DNA of 64,000 nucleotides from Polyangiaceae bacterium. GTDB taxonomy: Bacteria; Myxococcota_A; Polyangia; Polyangiales; Polyangiaceae. Shown here piece after piece: positions 1 through 7,870 of the stretch. How positions within the stretch are numbered: position 1 is the stretch's first letter; each line of letters begins with the position of its first letter. The stretch lies in contig JALHPN010000019.1 in assembly GCA_022842465.1 (NCBI GenBank), forward strand, positions 1-64,000, written 5' to 3'. Position numbers and translations under genes: made by a program. The notes under the pieces are model-generated. The model was not told the origin of the DNA. It saw only the letters and a program-made list of their open reading frames with translations, and did not search any database.

Positions 1-177
1 AGTGCTGCACGCGCCTCGCGCCCGGGGCTCCGCGACCGTCGCGAGCGTGGCCTGCGCCGCCCTCGCCGGCACGGGCCCCGCCTGGGCCTCGCTCCGGCGC
101 GGCTCTGTGGCCGGGGCGGGGTGACCGCATGCGGCGGCGAAGAGCGTGGCCGCGAGCACGACTCTGCGCGAGGGCAT
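1..177 (-). CDS. Putative lipoprotein, N-terminal part only
   Basis: The window edge cuts this gene, leaving about 59 codons from an ATG at 177. The start MPSRRVVLAATLFAAAC is a basic, hydrophobic signal segment ending in a cysteine, so export as a lipoprotein is likely. An Ala/Pro/Glu-rich linker follows, with no recognisable domain. It begins 9 bases after the stop of the upstream FAD reductase on the same strand, so the two are probably co-transcribed. The function cannot be told from this fragment. Confidence 0.6.
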   Translation of the reverse strand, partial: MPSRRVVLAATLFAAACGHPAPATEPRRSEAQAGPVPARAAQATLATVAEPRARGACST

Positions 178-186
178 CGGTCGATC

Positions 187-1476
187 CTACGTTCCTTTCG
201 GTTCGAGGTCCGTGCGCGCCGCGAGATCCTTCAGCAAGCGCTCGGGGTTCGCGAGGTCGCCGCGGTCGACGACGCGGCGGCTCGTGATGAGCATCTTGCC
301 TTGCACGTAGTCCTTCGTTCGGTTCACGCAGTCGACGGCGATGACGCGCCCCTCGCGGCGGTAGACCACCGAGAACGAGCGCGTCCCCGGATCGCCGCGC
401 ACGATCTCTTCGTCGTACCCCTGCACGAGGCCCGCGGTCTGCAGGCGCAGGTCGAACTGCGTCGACCAGAACCACGGGAGCGCGTCGTAGCGTTCGCCGT
501 CGGCGAGCGCGCCGGTGAGATGCCGGACGAGGACGCTCGCCTGGTCGTTCGCGTTCTGGATGGATTCGAGGCGAACGACATCGCCCGTGGCCTCGTGCAC
601 GTTCGCGTGGGCGGCGCAGTCGCCGCACGCGTACACGTCGGGCAGTGACGTCCTCCCCAACAAGTCGACGACCACACCGGACGCTTTCCCCTCGGCCCCC
701 GCCGCGAGGAGAGGCTCGACCTCGGGGACGATGCCGATCCCGACGATCACCATGTCGGCCGCCACGATCTCGCCGCTCGCCAGCTTCACACCCGTGACGC
801 GGCGGCCCTCGCCCTCACCCTCGCCTTCGATCGCGACCACCTCGCTCCGCAGGCGGACGTCGACGCCCTGCCGTCGATGCTCGTCCTCGAAGAAGCGCGA
901 GAGCTCCACGCCGGCGACGCGCGCGAGCACCCGCCCCTCCGTCTCGAAGAGCGTCACCGCCTTGTCCTTCTTGCGGAGCACGCTCGCGGCCTCGAGCCCG
1001 ATGTAGCCTCCTCCGATGACGGCTATGCGGGTCGTCGTGGCGAGCTCGCGCTGGATCCGATCGACGTCGGCGCGACTGCGGACGTAGTGGACGCCCGCGC
1101 CGTCGGGCCCCGCGCACGGCAAGCGGCGCGGCCGTCCACCGGCGGCCCACACGAGCGTGCCGTAGCGGAAGATGCGGCCGTCGGCCGTGGTCGCCGTCTT
1201 CTCGGCGGGATCGACGGACATGACGCGCGCGCCTGCGCCGAGCACGAACGTGACGTCCTTCTCGCGCCAGAACTCGGCCGGCCGGAGGAGAAGCTTGTCG
1301 AACGCCTTGTCGCCCGCGAGGTACTCCTTCGAGAGCGCGGGACGTTCGTAGGGGAGCTCCGGCTCGGCGCCGAGCACCGTGATCGTGCCGGCGAACTTCA
1401 TCTGCCGCAGCCCGAGCGCGACGCTCGCGCCCCCTTGCCCCGCTCCCACGACGAGCACGTCGCTCCGTTCGCTCAT
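187..1476 (-). CDS. FAD/NAD(P)-dependent ferredoxin/rubredoxin reductase-like oxidoreductase
   Basis: This 429-residue protein has the layout of the putidaredoxin/rhodocoxin reductase family. It has an N-terminal FAD dinucleotide fold (VVGAGQGGAS, about residues 9-18), an internal NAD(P)H fold (IGGGYIGLEAAS, about 154-165), and the second FAD motif VYACGDCA (about 281-288) followed by the family's reductase C-terminal domain. Such enzymes pass electrons from NADH through FAD to a small ferredoxin or rubredoxin that feeds an oxygenase. No ferredoxin or P450 gene is nearby, so the partner is unknown. An acidic Glu-Gly run (EGEGEGEG, about residue 217) is an unusual insertion in a loop. The length is normal for the family, and the start ATG at 1476 sits directly before the FAD fold. 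Confidence 0.93.
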   Translation of the reverse strand: MSERSDVLVVGAGQGGASVALGLRQMKFAGTITVLGAEPELPYERPALSKEYLAGDKAFDKLLLRPAEFWREKDVTFVLGAGARVMSVDPAEKTATTADGRIFRYGTLVWAAGGRPRRLPCAGPDGAGVHYVRSRADVDRIQRELATTTRIAVIGGGYIGLEAASVLRKKDKAVTLFETEGRVLARVAGVELSRFFEDEHRRQGVDVRLRSEVVAIEGEGEGEGRRVTGVKLASGEIVAADMVIVGIGIVPEVEPLLAAGAEGKASGVVVDLLGRTSLPDVYACGDCAAHANVHEATGDVVRLESIQNANDQASVLVRHLTGALADGERYDALPWFWSTQFDLRLQTAGLVQGYDEEIVRGDPGTRSFSVVYRREGRVIAVDCVNRTKDYVQGKMLITSRRVVDRGDLANPERLLKDLAARTDLEPKGT

Positions 1477-1616
1477 GACGCGCGATCCTAGCAGAGCGGC
1501 GAAGCCGCCAAGGCGCGTCCGCGGCGCTTGCGACTCCTGCCGTTCTTCTAGATTCGTCGAATCAACGATGCAAGAGGTCCTCCCTCAGCGAAGTGGCTCG
1601 AACGCGCGGTCCGCGA

Positions 1617-2777
1617 TCAACGCCACTTCGGCGAGTAGCGCACGAGCGGCGGGGAGAGGTCACCGGCGACCCCCGGTGCCACCGTGTACGGCCCGGCTCG
1701 GCCAAACCCTTCGACGTCGGCGCGCAGATCGCCCGTGCGCGGGACCTCGAGCTTCACCTGGATCGCGGGAAGGACCGTACCGGACACCTCTGGCGCGATC
1801 TCGACGAAGACCGCGGATGTCGCGAGGAAGGGCTTCATCAGGGGATCGCGGAGGTGGACCTCGTAGCCCGTCGTCGCGACGTTCGCGGCCGGCCAGGCGC
1901 CGCTCCAGAGGCGCAGGCTCGCCGCCACCCGCGGATCGCGCGACCACACGACGTTCTCAGCATTTCGCTCGCGCTCGACGGCCCTGCTCCACGCGTCGTA
2001 CTCGCGCGAGGACGACCTCGCTGGACCGAAAGCGCCCATCGCATCAGCCAGGAGGGTCACCGGTAACAGTGCGGCCCCGACCACCACGTTGGACCGCAAG
2101 GCGCCGGCCGTCACGCTCTCGCGCGGCGCCGTGGAGGAGGTCGAGCGCGTCGCGCGGGGGAAAGGGACGGCGTAGCGCTCCTCCGCCTCCAGCGGGTGAC
2201 TGTAGGTCGCCGCGCGGTAGGCCTCGACGTCCGCGAAGGCCTCTGCTCGTCGCAGGGCACGCAGCGTCGAGGGCCGCGCCGCGCCGCCGCAGGACACGAC
2301 GAAGTCCTCCGGCTCCGAAGGTCGTTGGAACCTCGACGCAGCGGCGCAGTCGAGCTTCGACACGTCGACGACGCGCCATGCGACGTCGGGAGGGGGCGAC
2401 GAGGGGCGGACGCGGGCGGCGACGACCATCGCGTGATCGTCGATGTCGTCGGGCATCGACATCCCGCTGAGCGCGGTGAGCTCGGCGCGGTCGAGCACGA
2501 TGAGCTCGATCTGCAGCGGATGGGCTCGGAGAAAGCTCGCGTACGCGTCCTCACGCGCCTTCTGCACCTGCTCTCGGGCCTCCCAGACTCCCGGTGGACA
2601 AATGTCTTCCGGCGCGCCGGCGGTCCCACATTCGGCCGCCACCGCGCGGAGCGCTCCCGACCACCCTGCCTTCGCCCGCGCAGCCCCCCAGTCCGGGACA
2701 CGGGCCGTGCGTGGCGCGCACGCGACGAGGCCGAGGGCGAGCGCTGCAAGGACGTCGGAGGCGGCGAGACGAGGCAT
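1617..2777 (-). CDS. Hypothetical lipoprotein
   Basis: This 386-residue protein starts at the ATG at 2777, which gives a lipoprotein signal (VLAALALGLVACAP, cysteine near residue 20). The frame is open further upstream, but that part is Arg/Ser-rich and unlike a protein start. The mature protein has no domain I recognise. It has a few conserved-looking Cys residues, a charged middle and a hydrophobic stretch around residue 250. No operon partner is close: the reductase gene begins about 140 bases beyond its stop. I treat it as a lineage-specific surface or periplasmic lipoprotein. Confidence 0.75.
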   Translation of the reverse strand: MPRLAASDVLAALALGLVACAPRTARVPDWGAARAKAGWSGALRAVAAECGTAGAPEDICPPGVWEAREQVQKAREDAYASFLRAHPLQIELIVLDRAELTALSGMSMPDDIDDHAMVVAARVRPSSPPPDVAWRVVDVSKLDCAAASRFQRPSEPEDFVVSCGGAARPSTLRALRRAEAFADVEAYRAATYSHPLEAEERYAVPFPRATRSTSSTAPRESVTAGALRSNVVVGAALLPVTLLADAMGAFGPARSSSREYDAWSRAVERERNAENVVWSRDPRVAASLRLWSGAWPAANVATTGYEVHLRDPLMKPFLATSAVFVEIAPEVSGTVLPAIQVKLEVPRTGDLRADVEGFGRAGPYTVAPGVAGDLSPPLVRYSPKWR

Positions 2778-3052
2778 GCACCCCGAGATACGGCGCAGCC
2801 CCCCTCGACCTACCTGCGATGTCGAGGCCGCGGGCTCGCCGTTTCTCGACGCCGTTGACGCCCACATGCGCTCGCACGCATCGCACGTCCGGCTCGAATT
2901 TGGAGAGACGCATGCGGGAGTCGACGTGCCTCGCCGATCCGGGGTGCGCATGGGGCGACCAGGGTGACGAGCCCTCGTGCTTCTCTACGTCGGCGAAGTC
3001 GTCCCTCATGCGCCTTGATGCGCGTGCACGGGTGGCGTGCTATCGCGCTCTC

Positions 3053-3640
3053 GTGAGAGAGACGCGCGTCGCCGTAGCCATCCTCGTCGCCGCGACGATC
3101 GGTTCGTATGCGGCCGACGCAAACGCTACCGACGGCGGAGACGCCTGCGCGGGCCGCGCCACGGAAGAGGCTTGCCTCGTCGCCGGATCGAGCTGCTACT
3201 GGGGCGATCGGGGCGCGGGAGCGATGTGCCACGACGCGGGGGGACCGGTGGATGCCCAGCCGGGCTCCGGCGATCCCGGCGGTGGGGGTCAGGCCGGCGC
3301 CGGCGCCGACGGCGAGGGGTGCGCGATCTCCCGAGGCTTGAACGCGGGGACGAGCGGTCTCGCTGCCTTCTCCATTCTCGCGCTGATGACGCTCGCGCGA
3401 CGGCGCCGCGCGCGCGAAGGTCCACCCAGCGCGGGAAGCCCTCGAACAGCGGCTTGCCGATCGTCAGATCGAGCTCGTCCTCGAGCCCTCGAGGTCGCGC
3501 ATGATGGCCGCGTGGGCGACCTGGCCGGCGCCCCAGACCACGAAGTCCTTGCTCGATTCATCCTCCATTGGCGATGGCCCGCGCGATGCGGTCCACCCAG
3601 TCGGCGACCTCGTCGGTGCGCAAGAAACGCTAGCGTGTAG
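3053..3640 (+). CDS. Secreted Cys-rich protein with MYXO-CTERM-like segment and abnormal C-terminal extension
   Basis: Starting at the GTG at 3053, the first 25 residues form a clean Sec signal (VRETRVAVAILVAATIGSYAADANA). An ATG at 3008 in the same frame is an alternative. The mature part is short and Cys-rich (GDACAGRATEEACL, SSCYWGDRG), with a Gly/Ala linker. A MYXO-CTERM-like tail follows: GC, a hydrophobic segment (SGLAAFSILALMTLA) and RRRR. Such proteins normally end within a few residues of the Arg cluster. Here the frame runs on for about 75 basic, low-complexity residues to 3640. I infer that the original stop was lost by a small rearrangement, or that the tail is not used. Confidence 0.6.
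   Translation: MRETRVAVAILVAATIGSYAADANATDGGDACAGRATEEACLVAGSSCYWGDRGAGAMCHDAGGPVDAQPGSGDPGGGGQAGAGADGEGCAISRGLNAGTSGLAAFSILALMTLARRRRAREGPPSAGSPRTAACRSSDRARPRALEVAHDGRVGDLAGAPDHEVLARFILHWRWPARCGPPSRRPRRCARNASV
3425..3612 (-). pseudogene. Possible eroded gene remnant opposite the extended tail
   Basis: On the minus strand this stretch reads as two protein-like pieces in different frames. One is DFVVWGAGQVAHAAIMRDLEG and the other a tail, RTDEVADWVDRIARAIANGG, ending in a stop. Codon choice in these pieces is normal for the genome, whereas the plus-strand reading is Arg/Pro/Ser-rich shadow. This suggests the 3' end of a vanished gene abutting the MYXO-CTERM gene. No family could be named, and the call is tentative. 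Confidence 0.25.
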
Positions 3641-3672
3641 GAGCTGCGAGGAGGGGCAGGAGGGCTACACGC
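3633..3672. repeat. 8-bp perfect inverted repeat, GCGTGTAG/CTACACGC
   Basis: GCGTGTAG (3633-3640) and CTACACGC (3665-3672) are perfect inverse complements 24 bases apart. The core CGTGTAG occurs again in direct orientation near 3744. The repeat lies between the remnant at 3425-3612 and the lipoprotein gene ending at 3779. It could be a weak terminator, a protein-binding site or a rearrangement scar. Confidence 0.35.
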
Positions 3673-3778
3673 GGGTGTCGCGGGGAGGCAAGCGCCGAAC
3701 ATCCGTGCATCTCTCGAGGACGTCTCTTGCCAAGTCCTTCGAACGTGTAGCCGACATGTCGCTGCGTCGATGTCGGGG

Positions 3779-4432
3779 CTACGGGGTGCCGCCCCAGAGC
3801 ACGCGCTGGAGTCTGACGCGGGCGCGCCACGCATGGTGGTTCGCGACGACCTCTTCCAGGCGTTCGCGTCGCGAGTCCAACCACGCCTGCCCCTCCCCGC
3901 GCTGCGCCGCGAGCCACGTCACCACGTTCTCGGCGAGGAGCGCCTCGAGCTCCTCTTTCGATGCAACGAAGGCATCCGTGTACTGGCCGTTGCCGCACCC
4001 GCCTGCGCCTCCCGACGGCCGCCACGAAGCGAGCCGGATGCCGTCAGGCTCCTGCGGAACGTCCACCCGGTCGAGCGTGGAGGATGTGCCGCGAGACGCT
4101 GTGAGCTCGATGCTCGGGATCGCGAAGACCGTGCTCGCGCGCCTCGGCACCTCGAGGAGCGCAGCGGTGCCGGGTCCGAGCGCGCCGAGGAAGCGCAAGT
4201 CCTCGTCGACGAACACGGCGCTCGCAGAGCCGGAGCACGCATCCCGAGGGTAGACGACGAGCAGCGCGCGCATGTCGTCGCGCGGCTCCGCACGTGAGAG
4301 CTCGACGAGCGCCGGATCCTCGGCGTGTGCCCGAGGTGCGTATGGCGCCATGCCGGGCAGCGTGCCGTGGGTCCCGCACCCCGCGACGGCTAGCGACATG
4401 GCGAGCAGCCCCAGTCGACGGTACCCGTTCAT
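3779..4432 (-). CDS. Hypothetical lipoprotein
   Basis: This 217-residue protein begins with MNGYRRLGLLAMSLAVAGCG, a textbook lipoprotein signal with the lipobox cysteine at about residue 19. The mature part starts with a short linker, then a compact region with two Cys (DACSGSAS and GGCGNGQ) that could form a disulfide. It ends in a helical, Trp/Arg-rich tail. I recognise no family. The next gene (4659) is divergent, so the promoter should lie between 4433 and 4658. Confidence 0.75.
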   Translation of the reverse strand: MNGYRRLGLLAMSLAVAGCGTHGTLPGMAPYAPRAHAEDPALVELSRAEPRDDMRALLVVYPRDACSGSASAVFVDEDLRFLGALGPGTAALLEVPRRASTVFAIPSIELTASRGTSSTLDRVDVPQEPDGIRLASWRPSGGAGGCGNGQYTDAFVASKEELEALLAENVVTWLAAQRGEGQAWLDSRRERLEEVVANHHAWRARVRLQRVLWGGTP

Positions 4433-4658
4433 GGCGGATGCCTAGGGCGGCCTCGCGCAGCGGACAAGGTGCAGAGGAGGCCGTCTCGTCCGGTCAGAGC
4501 CGATGCCTGACGACGCCGAGGGCTCCCGCTGCGGTGTAGACGGCGTGGCGGAGTCGCGCCCCTGGTCGCGCCTGGCGCGGGTTCTCGGCTGCAGTGCGGC
4601 GGCTCCTCGTGAAAACGGGGGGCGACCGCGCGGCTCAGTCTTTGCTGCGCGACGGCGC

Positions 4659-5354
4659 ATGCGCCCCTCGACCATCCTCGGTTTCGTCGTCCTCGTCGCC
4701 GCGTCGTCCATGGGCTGTGCCTCCGAGTTGGCGGAGTCATCGACCGACGGGGCCGCCGCCCAGTCCGTCGCCGCGCCTCGCGCCTCCCTCGCGGGCGAGT
4801 ACCTCGCGGAGGGACGCTCGCTTGTCGTCACCCGTTCGGCGCCCGACCACATCGCTTACGAGATCGACGTCGGCGAAACGATCCTCAAGGGAGAGGCGGA
4901 CGCGACGCCGCGCGGGTTCCTCCACGCGGGCACGACCGGCTGCACGCTACTCTTCTCGACGCCGCGTGCTGGCGCGTTGCGAGTGAGCGCGACCGGGTGC
5001 GAGGAGGAGCTCGACCCCATCGGCCTCGGCAACATCGACGGCGTGTACACCCGCGACGTCGGAGTGCCGGTCGTCGCGACGTACCACGGCGGGCAGGGAG
5101 AGCTCACCGTGAACCTCGCGCAAGGCGCGCGGATCGACTTTGCGATCGACGTCACGGACGCCGAGGGCAAGGCCGGCTCGATCGAGGGACGCGCTGCGCG
5201 AAGCGGCACGAATGCGTTCTACACGTTCACCGAGCGTGGCTGCACCATGAACCTCCACTTCGGGCGCCGCTCCGCGCTCGTCGAGGTCGTCTCGGGTTGC
5301 ACCTCCCGGAGCAACGGCCTCGCGCTCGGAGGCCGCTACGCGCTCCTCCAGTAG
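4659..5354 (+). CDS. Hypothetical lipoprotein with internal duplication
   Basis: Starting from the ATG at 4659, this 231-residue protein opens with MRPSTILGFVVLVAASSMGC, a lipoprotein signal. The mature region looks like two related beta-rich halves. Each has a Thr-Gly/Arg-Gly-Cys motif (GTTGCTLLFS, then ERGCTMNLHF) followed by a strand and another Cys (ATGCEEE, VSGCTSR). This suggests a duplicated disulfide-stabilised beta domain. No enzyme motif is visible. An upstream in-frame ATG at 4503 would add 52 basic residues ahead of the signal and is unlikely. Confidence 0.75.
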   Translation: MRPSTILGFVVLVAASSMGCASELAESSTDGAAAQSVAAPRASLAGEYLAEGRSLVVTRSAPDHIAYEIDVGETILKGEADATPRGFLHAGTTGCTLLFSTPRAGALRVSATGCEEELDPIGLGNIDGVYTRDVGVPVVATYHGGQGELTVNLAQGARIDFAIDVTDAEGKAGSIEGRAARSGTNAFYTFTERGCTMNLHFGRRSALVEVVSGCTSRSNGLALGGRYALLQ

Positions 5355-5461
5355 TCGCCCGCCATCGTCAACGCGAGGTCGTTCGGGGGACTGACGCGTC
5401 GCGCGACTCCGCGAAGGCCGGAGTGCGGCGCGCGTCGTCGCCAAGCAGCAGAACGCCTACG

Positions 5462-5833
5462 CACGGTCGGGCCGACGAACGTGTACTGGCTCGACGTCGC
5501 CGCGTCCGAGATGACGAAGGACGCCCCGCAGGCCGTCATCCGTTTCGCGGTGAAGTAGCGCTCCGTTCTCGCCGCGGCGCCGCGCGGGACGCCGTGGTGC
5601 GGAAGCCCGTCGTACTGCGTCCCCTGCCCGTCGAAGACGATCATCATCTTGTTCTTCTGCGCGTCCCACAGCGCACGGAGGGAGCCGGTCGCGCACTACG
5701 TCGCCGCGCAGATCTTCCTCGCGCGGCGAGGACGCCCGCGGCGACGGCCGTGCGTTCCGGACGGCACGGCGCGACATCGCCGAGGTCGCACGCGTACACG
5801 GCCTCGCCGCCCACACCCCGTGACGTGGGTGAC
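5462..5833 (-). pseudogene. Frameshifted gene remnant
   Basis: Two protein-like segments lie in different minus-strand frames. The upstream piece reads GGEAVYACDLGDVAPCRPER and continues to about 5710. The downstream piece, after a TAG near 5698, reads RALWDAQKNKMMIVFDGQGT and runs on to YTFVGPTV near 5462, with good codon usage. After that the frame decays into Arg/Ser-rich sequence. No start codon or signal peptide is present. I infer a secreted protein gene that has lost its 5' end and suffered a frameshift. The family was not recognised. Confidence 0.45.
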
Positions 5834-5853
5834 GGGCGACCTCGTCGCGAATC

Positions 5854-6429
5854 TCAGGGCCAGCGCGGTCGTGCCGTGCCGCGCGCGTCGGTGCAGCCGT
5901 GGAACGTGACGGCCATGAACGAGTGGCCGTTCACGTATCGGCGCTCGCAGCTCATCGTCTTCGTCGCGCCCACGACGACGCGGCCGTTCGACAGGGCCCG
6001 CCCCTCGATGGCGACGCGCTCGACGCGGCTGTAGCCGCCCGTCGCCTCCGAGGCGAACGAGAAGGTGCCGTCGTTCGCGATCGGGGCCTCGGCCGTCGCC
6101 CAGCCGGACACGTCCTGGCGGATCGTCCGGCGCCGGACGTCGACGGTGAAGCGGGCGGTGCACGGGAGTCCGACGTAGCTCGCCTGCGTCGGGAAGCTCG
6201 CGCACGTCGACGTCCAGTCGTCTCCGAACGACGAACTGCCGCCTGCCTCGGCGACGGCCTCGACGTCGTAGAGGTCCCCGGAGCCGCCGCTCCACCCGCG
6301 CGTCCACGCCGGCGCGCGACGGAGCTCGTCCGTCGCGGTTTCGATGTCGGCGTCCTGCTCGGTCTCGACGCCGCACGCGGAGGCGGAGAGCAGGAGGAAG
6401 AACGTCACGGCGCGGTATCGAAGACGCAT
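5854..6429 (-). CDS. Hypothetical lipoprotein
   Basis: The ATG at 6429 gives MRLRYRAVTFFLLLSASACG, a lipoprotein signal. The earlier in-frame ATG at 6519 would put 30 basic residues in front of it. The mature protein (about 170 residues) has an acidic linker, then a Gly/Ser/Thr-rich beta-like region with paired Cys (TCASF, LPCTARF, MSCERR, FHGCTD). This suits a small disulfide-bonded extracellular domain. The remnant at 5462-5833 lies just downstream and shares its strand and composition, so it may be a decayed neighbour of the same kind. Confidence 0.7.
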   Translation of the reverse strand: MRLRYRAVTFFLLLSASACGVETEQDADIETATDELRRAPAWTRGWSGGSGDLYDVEAVAEAGGSSSFGDDWTSTCASFPTQASYVGLPCTARFTVDVRRRTIRQDVSGWATAEAPIANDGTFSFASEATGGYSRVERVAIEGRALSNGRVVVGATKTMSCERRYVNGHSFMAVTFHGCTDARGTARPRWP

Positions 6430-6534
6430 GGGGAAGCTCCTTGTCGTGGTCGAGCCCCTCGGCATACGTCGAGCGCGCCCGCATCCTCCCATGACGGGTC
6501 GCCGAGCCGCGTTCGCCATGGCGCGTGCGGAGCG

Positions 6535-6777
6535 TTGGCCGCACGGGTCGCCGATCTCTTCCTGACGGGCGACGACGAGGCCGTCGACATTCCTCCTGCG
6601 CTCTTCGCGCCGTTCGAACCGAAGAAGAAGCCTCCGCGGCGCGTGAAGCTCGCGTTCGACCCCTTCACCGGGAAGAACGCCTCTCGGTCAGTCGTCGACG
6701 CCGTTGCCGCGGCGCTGGCGCTCGAGCACCCGATCCTGCACGGTCGATTGAAAGGGCGCGTGGTGAGCTTCGCGTGA
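6535..6777 (+). pseudogene. Gene fragment or small protein, C-terminal piece
   Basis: The last 80 codons of a plus-strand frame have normal protein composition (ADLFLTGDDEAVDIPPAL, then APFEPKKKPPRRVKLAFD) and normal codon usage, but no good start. A TTG at 6535 is the first candidate after shadow sequence. This reads as the C-terminal part of a cytoplasmic protein whose 5' portion is gone, though a short real gene cannot be excluded. No family was recognised. Confidence 0.35.
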
Positions 6778-6839
6778 CCGCGGCCACGTATCCATGGCCA
6801 CGATGAAAGACCGCGCCACGCGCGCGCGAGGCCTCCGGG

Positions 6840-7637
6840 TCACTCCGTTGCGCAGACGTACGTCGTGACCGCGAGCGTCACGACGCCGATGCCGACGAGC
6901 ACGACGCCGCCGACCATGCCGAGCAGGCCGCCGAAGAGCATCGCGCTCGCGCCTGCCGTCGGCGCCGCGTAGCCCGTCAAGAGCACGGTGAAGAGGGTGC
7001 TCTTCGCGCCGGTGACGAACGCGGCCGAGCCGAGCACTCCGGTCACGAGCGAAGCGATGGCCCGCGTTCCGCACCACGTGCCGTCCGCCTTCGCCCCTTC
7101 GTCGCGGCTCCAGGGCCACCAGCCGGCGGGCTTCACGCCCGTCTCGAGCGCGGCGCTCGCCTCGGCCACGTGCTGGACGCCTTCGAGGTCGATCTTCAGC
7201 GCGCCGAGGAGACCGTCGAGGGTCGCCTCGTCGAGCGAGCCGCGGAGGTCCTCGGCGAATGCGACGGCCGTCTCCTTCGTCTCGAGGTTCGTGACGAACT
7301 CGAGGCGCGCAGCCCCGGTGTCGCGGTTGTAGGCGGTGATGACGCCGAAGCTCTCCCCGCTCTTCTTCTTCAGGATGTACGCGCCGATCGCTCCGATGCC
7401 GAACGGCCGCGAGGCCTCCGCCTCGATCGTGTTGTTCTCGGCACCGAGCGTCGCGACGATCTTGTCCGTGCTCTCGATGAGGACGAAGGTGCCTCCCGAC
7501 GGCGCAGGCGCCGACACGGCGGCCGCCGAGCTCTCCGGCTCGTCGCTCCCTTCTCCGCTGCACCCGGTGACCAGCGGCAACGCAAGGAGCGAGAAGGAGA
7601 GGAACGCGAAGGCGGGAAGGCGGCGAAGGGTCTTCAT
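6840..7637 (-). CDS. Lipoprotein with C-terminal hydrophobic Gly/Ala-rich domain
   Basis: This 265-residue protein opens with MKTLRRLPAFAFLSFSLLALPLVTGC, a lipoprotein signal. An alternative ATG lies 10 codons upstream. After a soluble region of about 160 residues, the last 80 residues contain two long hydrophobic Gly/Ala-rich segments (ASLVTGVLGSAAFVTG and MLFGGLLGMVGGVVLVGIGV) and end in YVCATE. The layout of lipid anchor, soluble domain and glycine-zipper-like C-terminus matches the protein at 10762-11508, so the two look like distant paralogues. Such tails can insert in membranes or oligomerise. The function is unknown. Confidence 0.75.
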   Translation of the reverse strand: MKTLRRLPAFAFLSFSLLALPLVTGCSGEGSDEPESSAAAVSAPAPSGGTFVLIESTDKIVATLGAENNTIEAEASRPFGIGAIGAYILKKKSGESFGVITAYNRDTGAARLEFVTNLETKETAVAFAEDLRGSLDEATLDGLLGALKIDLEGVQHVAEASAALETGVKPAGWWPWSRDEGAKADGTWCGTRAIASLVTGVLGSAAFVTGAKSTLFTVLLTGYAAPTAGASAMLFGGLLGMVGGVVLVGIGVVTLAVTTYVCATE

Positions 7638-7870
7638 GAGCACCCCGTGGTTCAAGAACCTGGCCACATGTAGGTGTCGCCCCTTTTCGGCCGAAATCCG
7701 TCGATGACGCGTCGTGCCGGCTTCCGGATCATGGGGCGGCGTCGGCCCGCCGGAGCCCGCCCGTCAGACCATCCACACCCGCCGCGCGCCGTGAACCGCG
7801 CACGTCGATTCTCTGCGACCGACCGCGGAGCGGGGGCTCATGGGGTGGAAACCTGCCGGAGCCCACCCGA

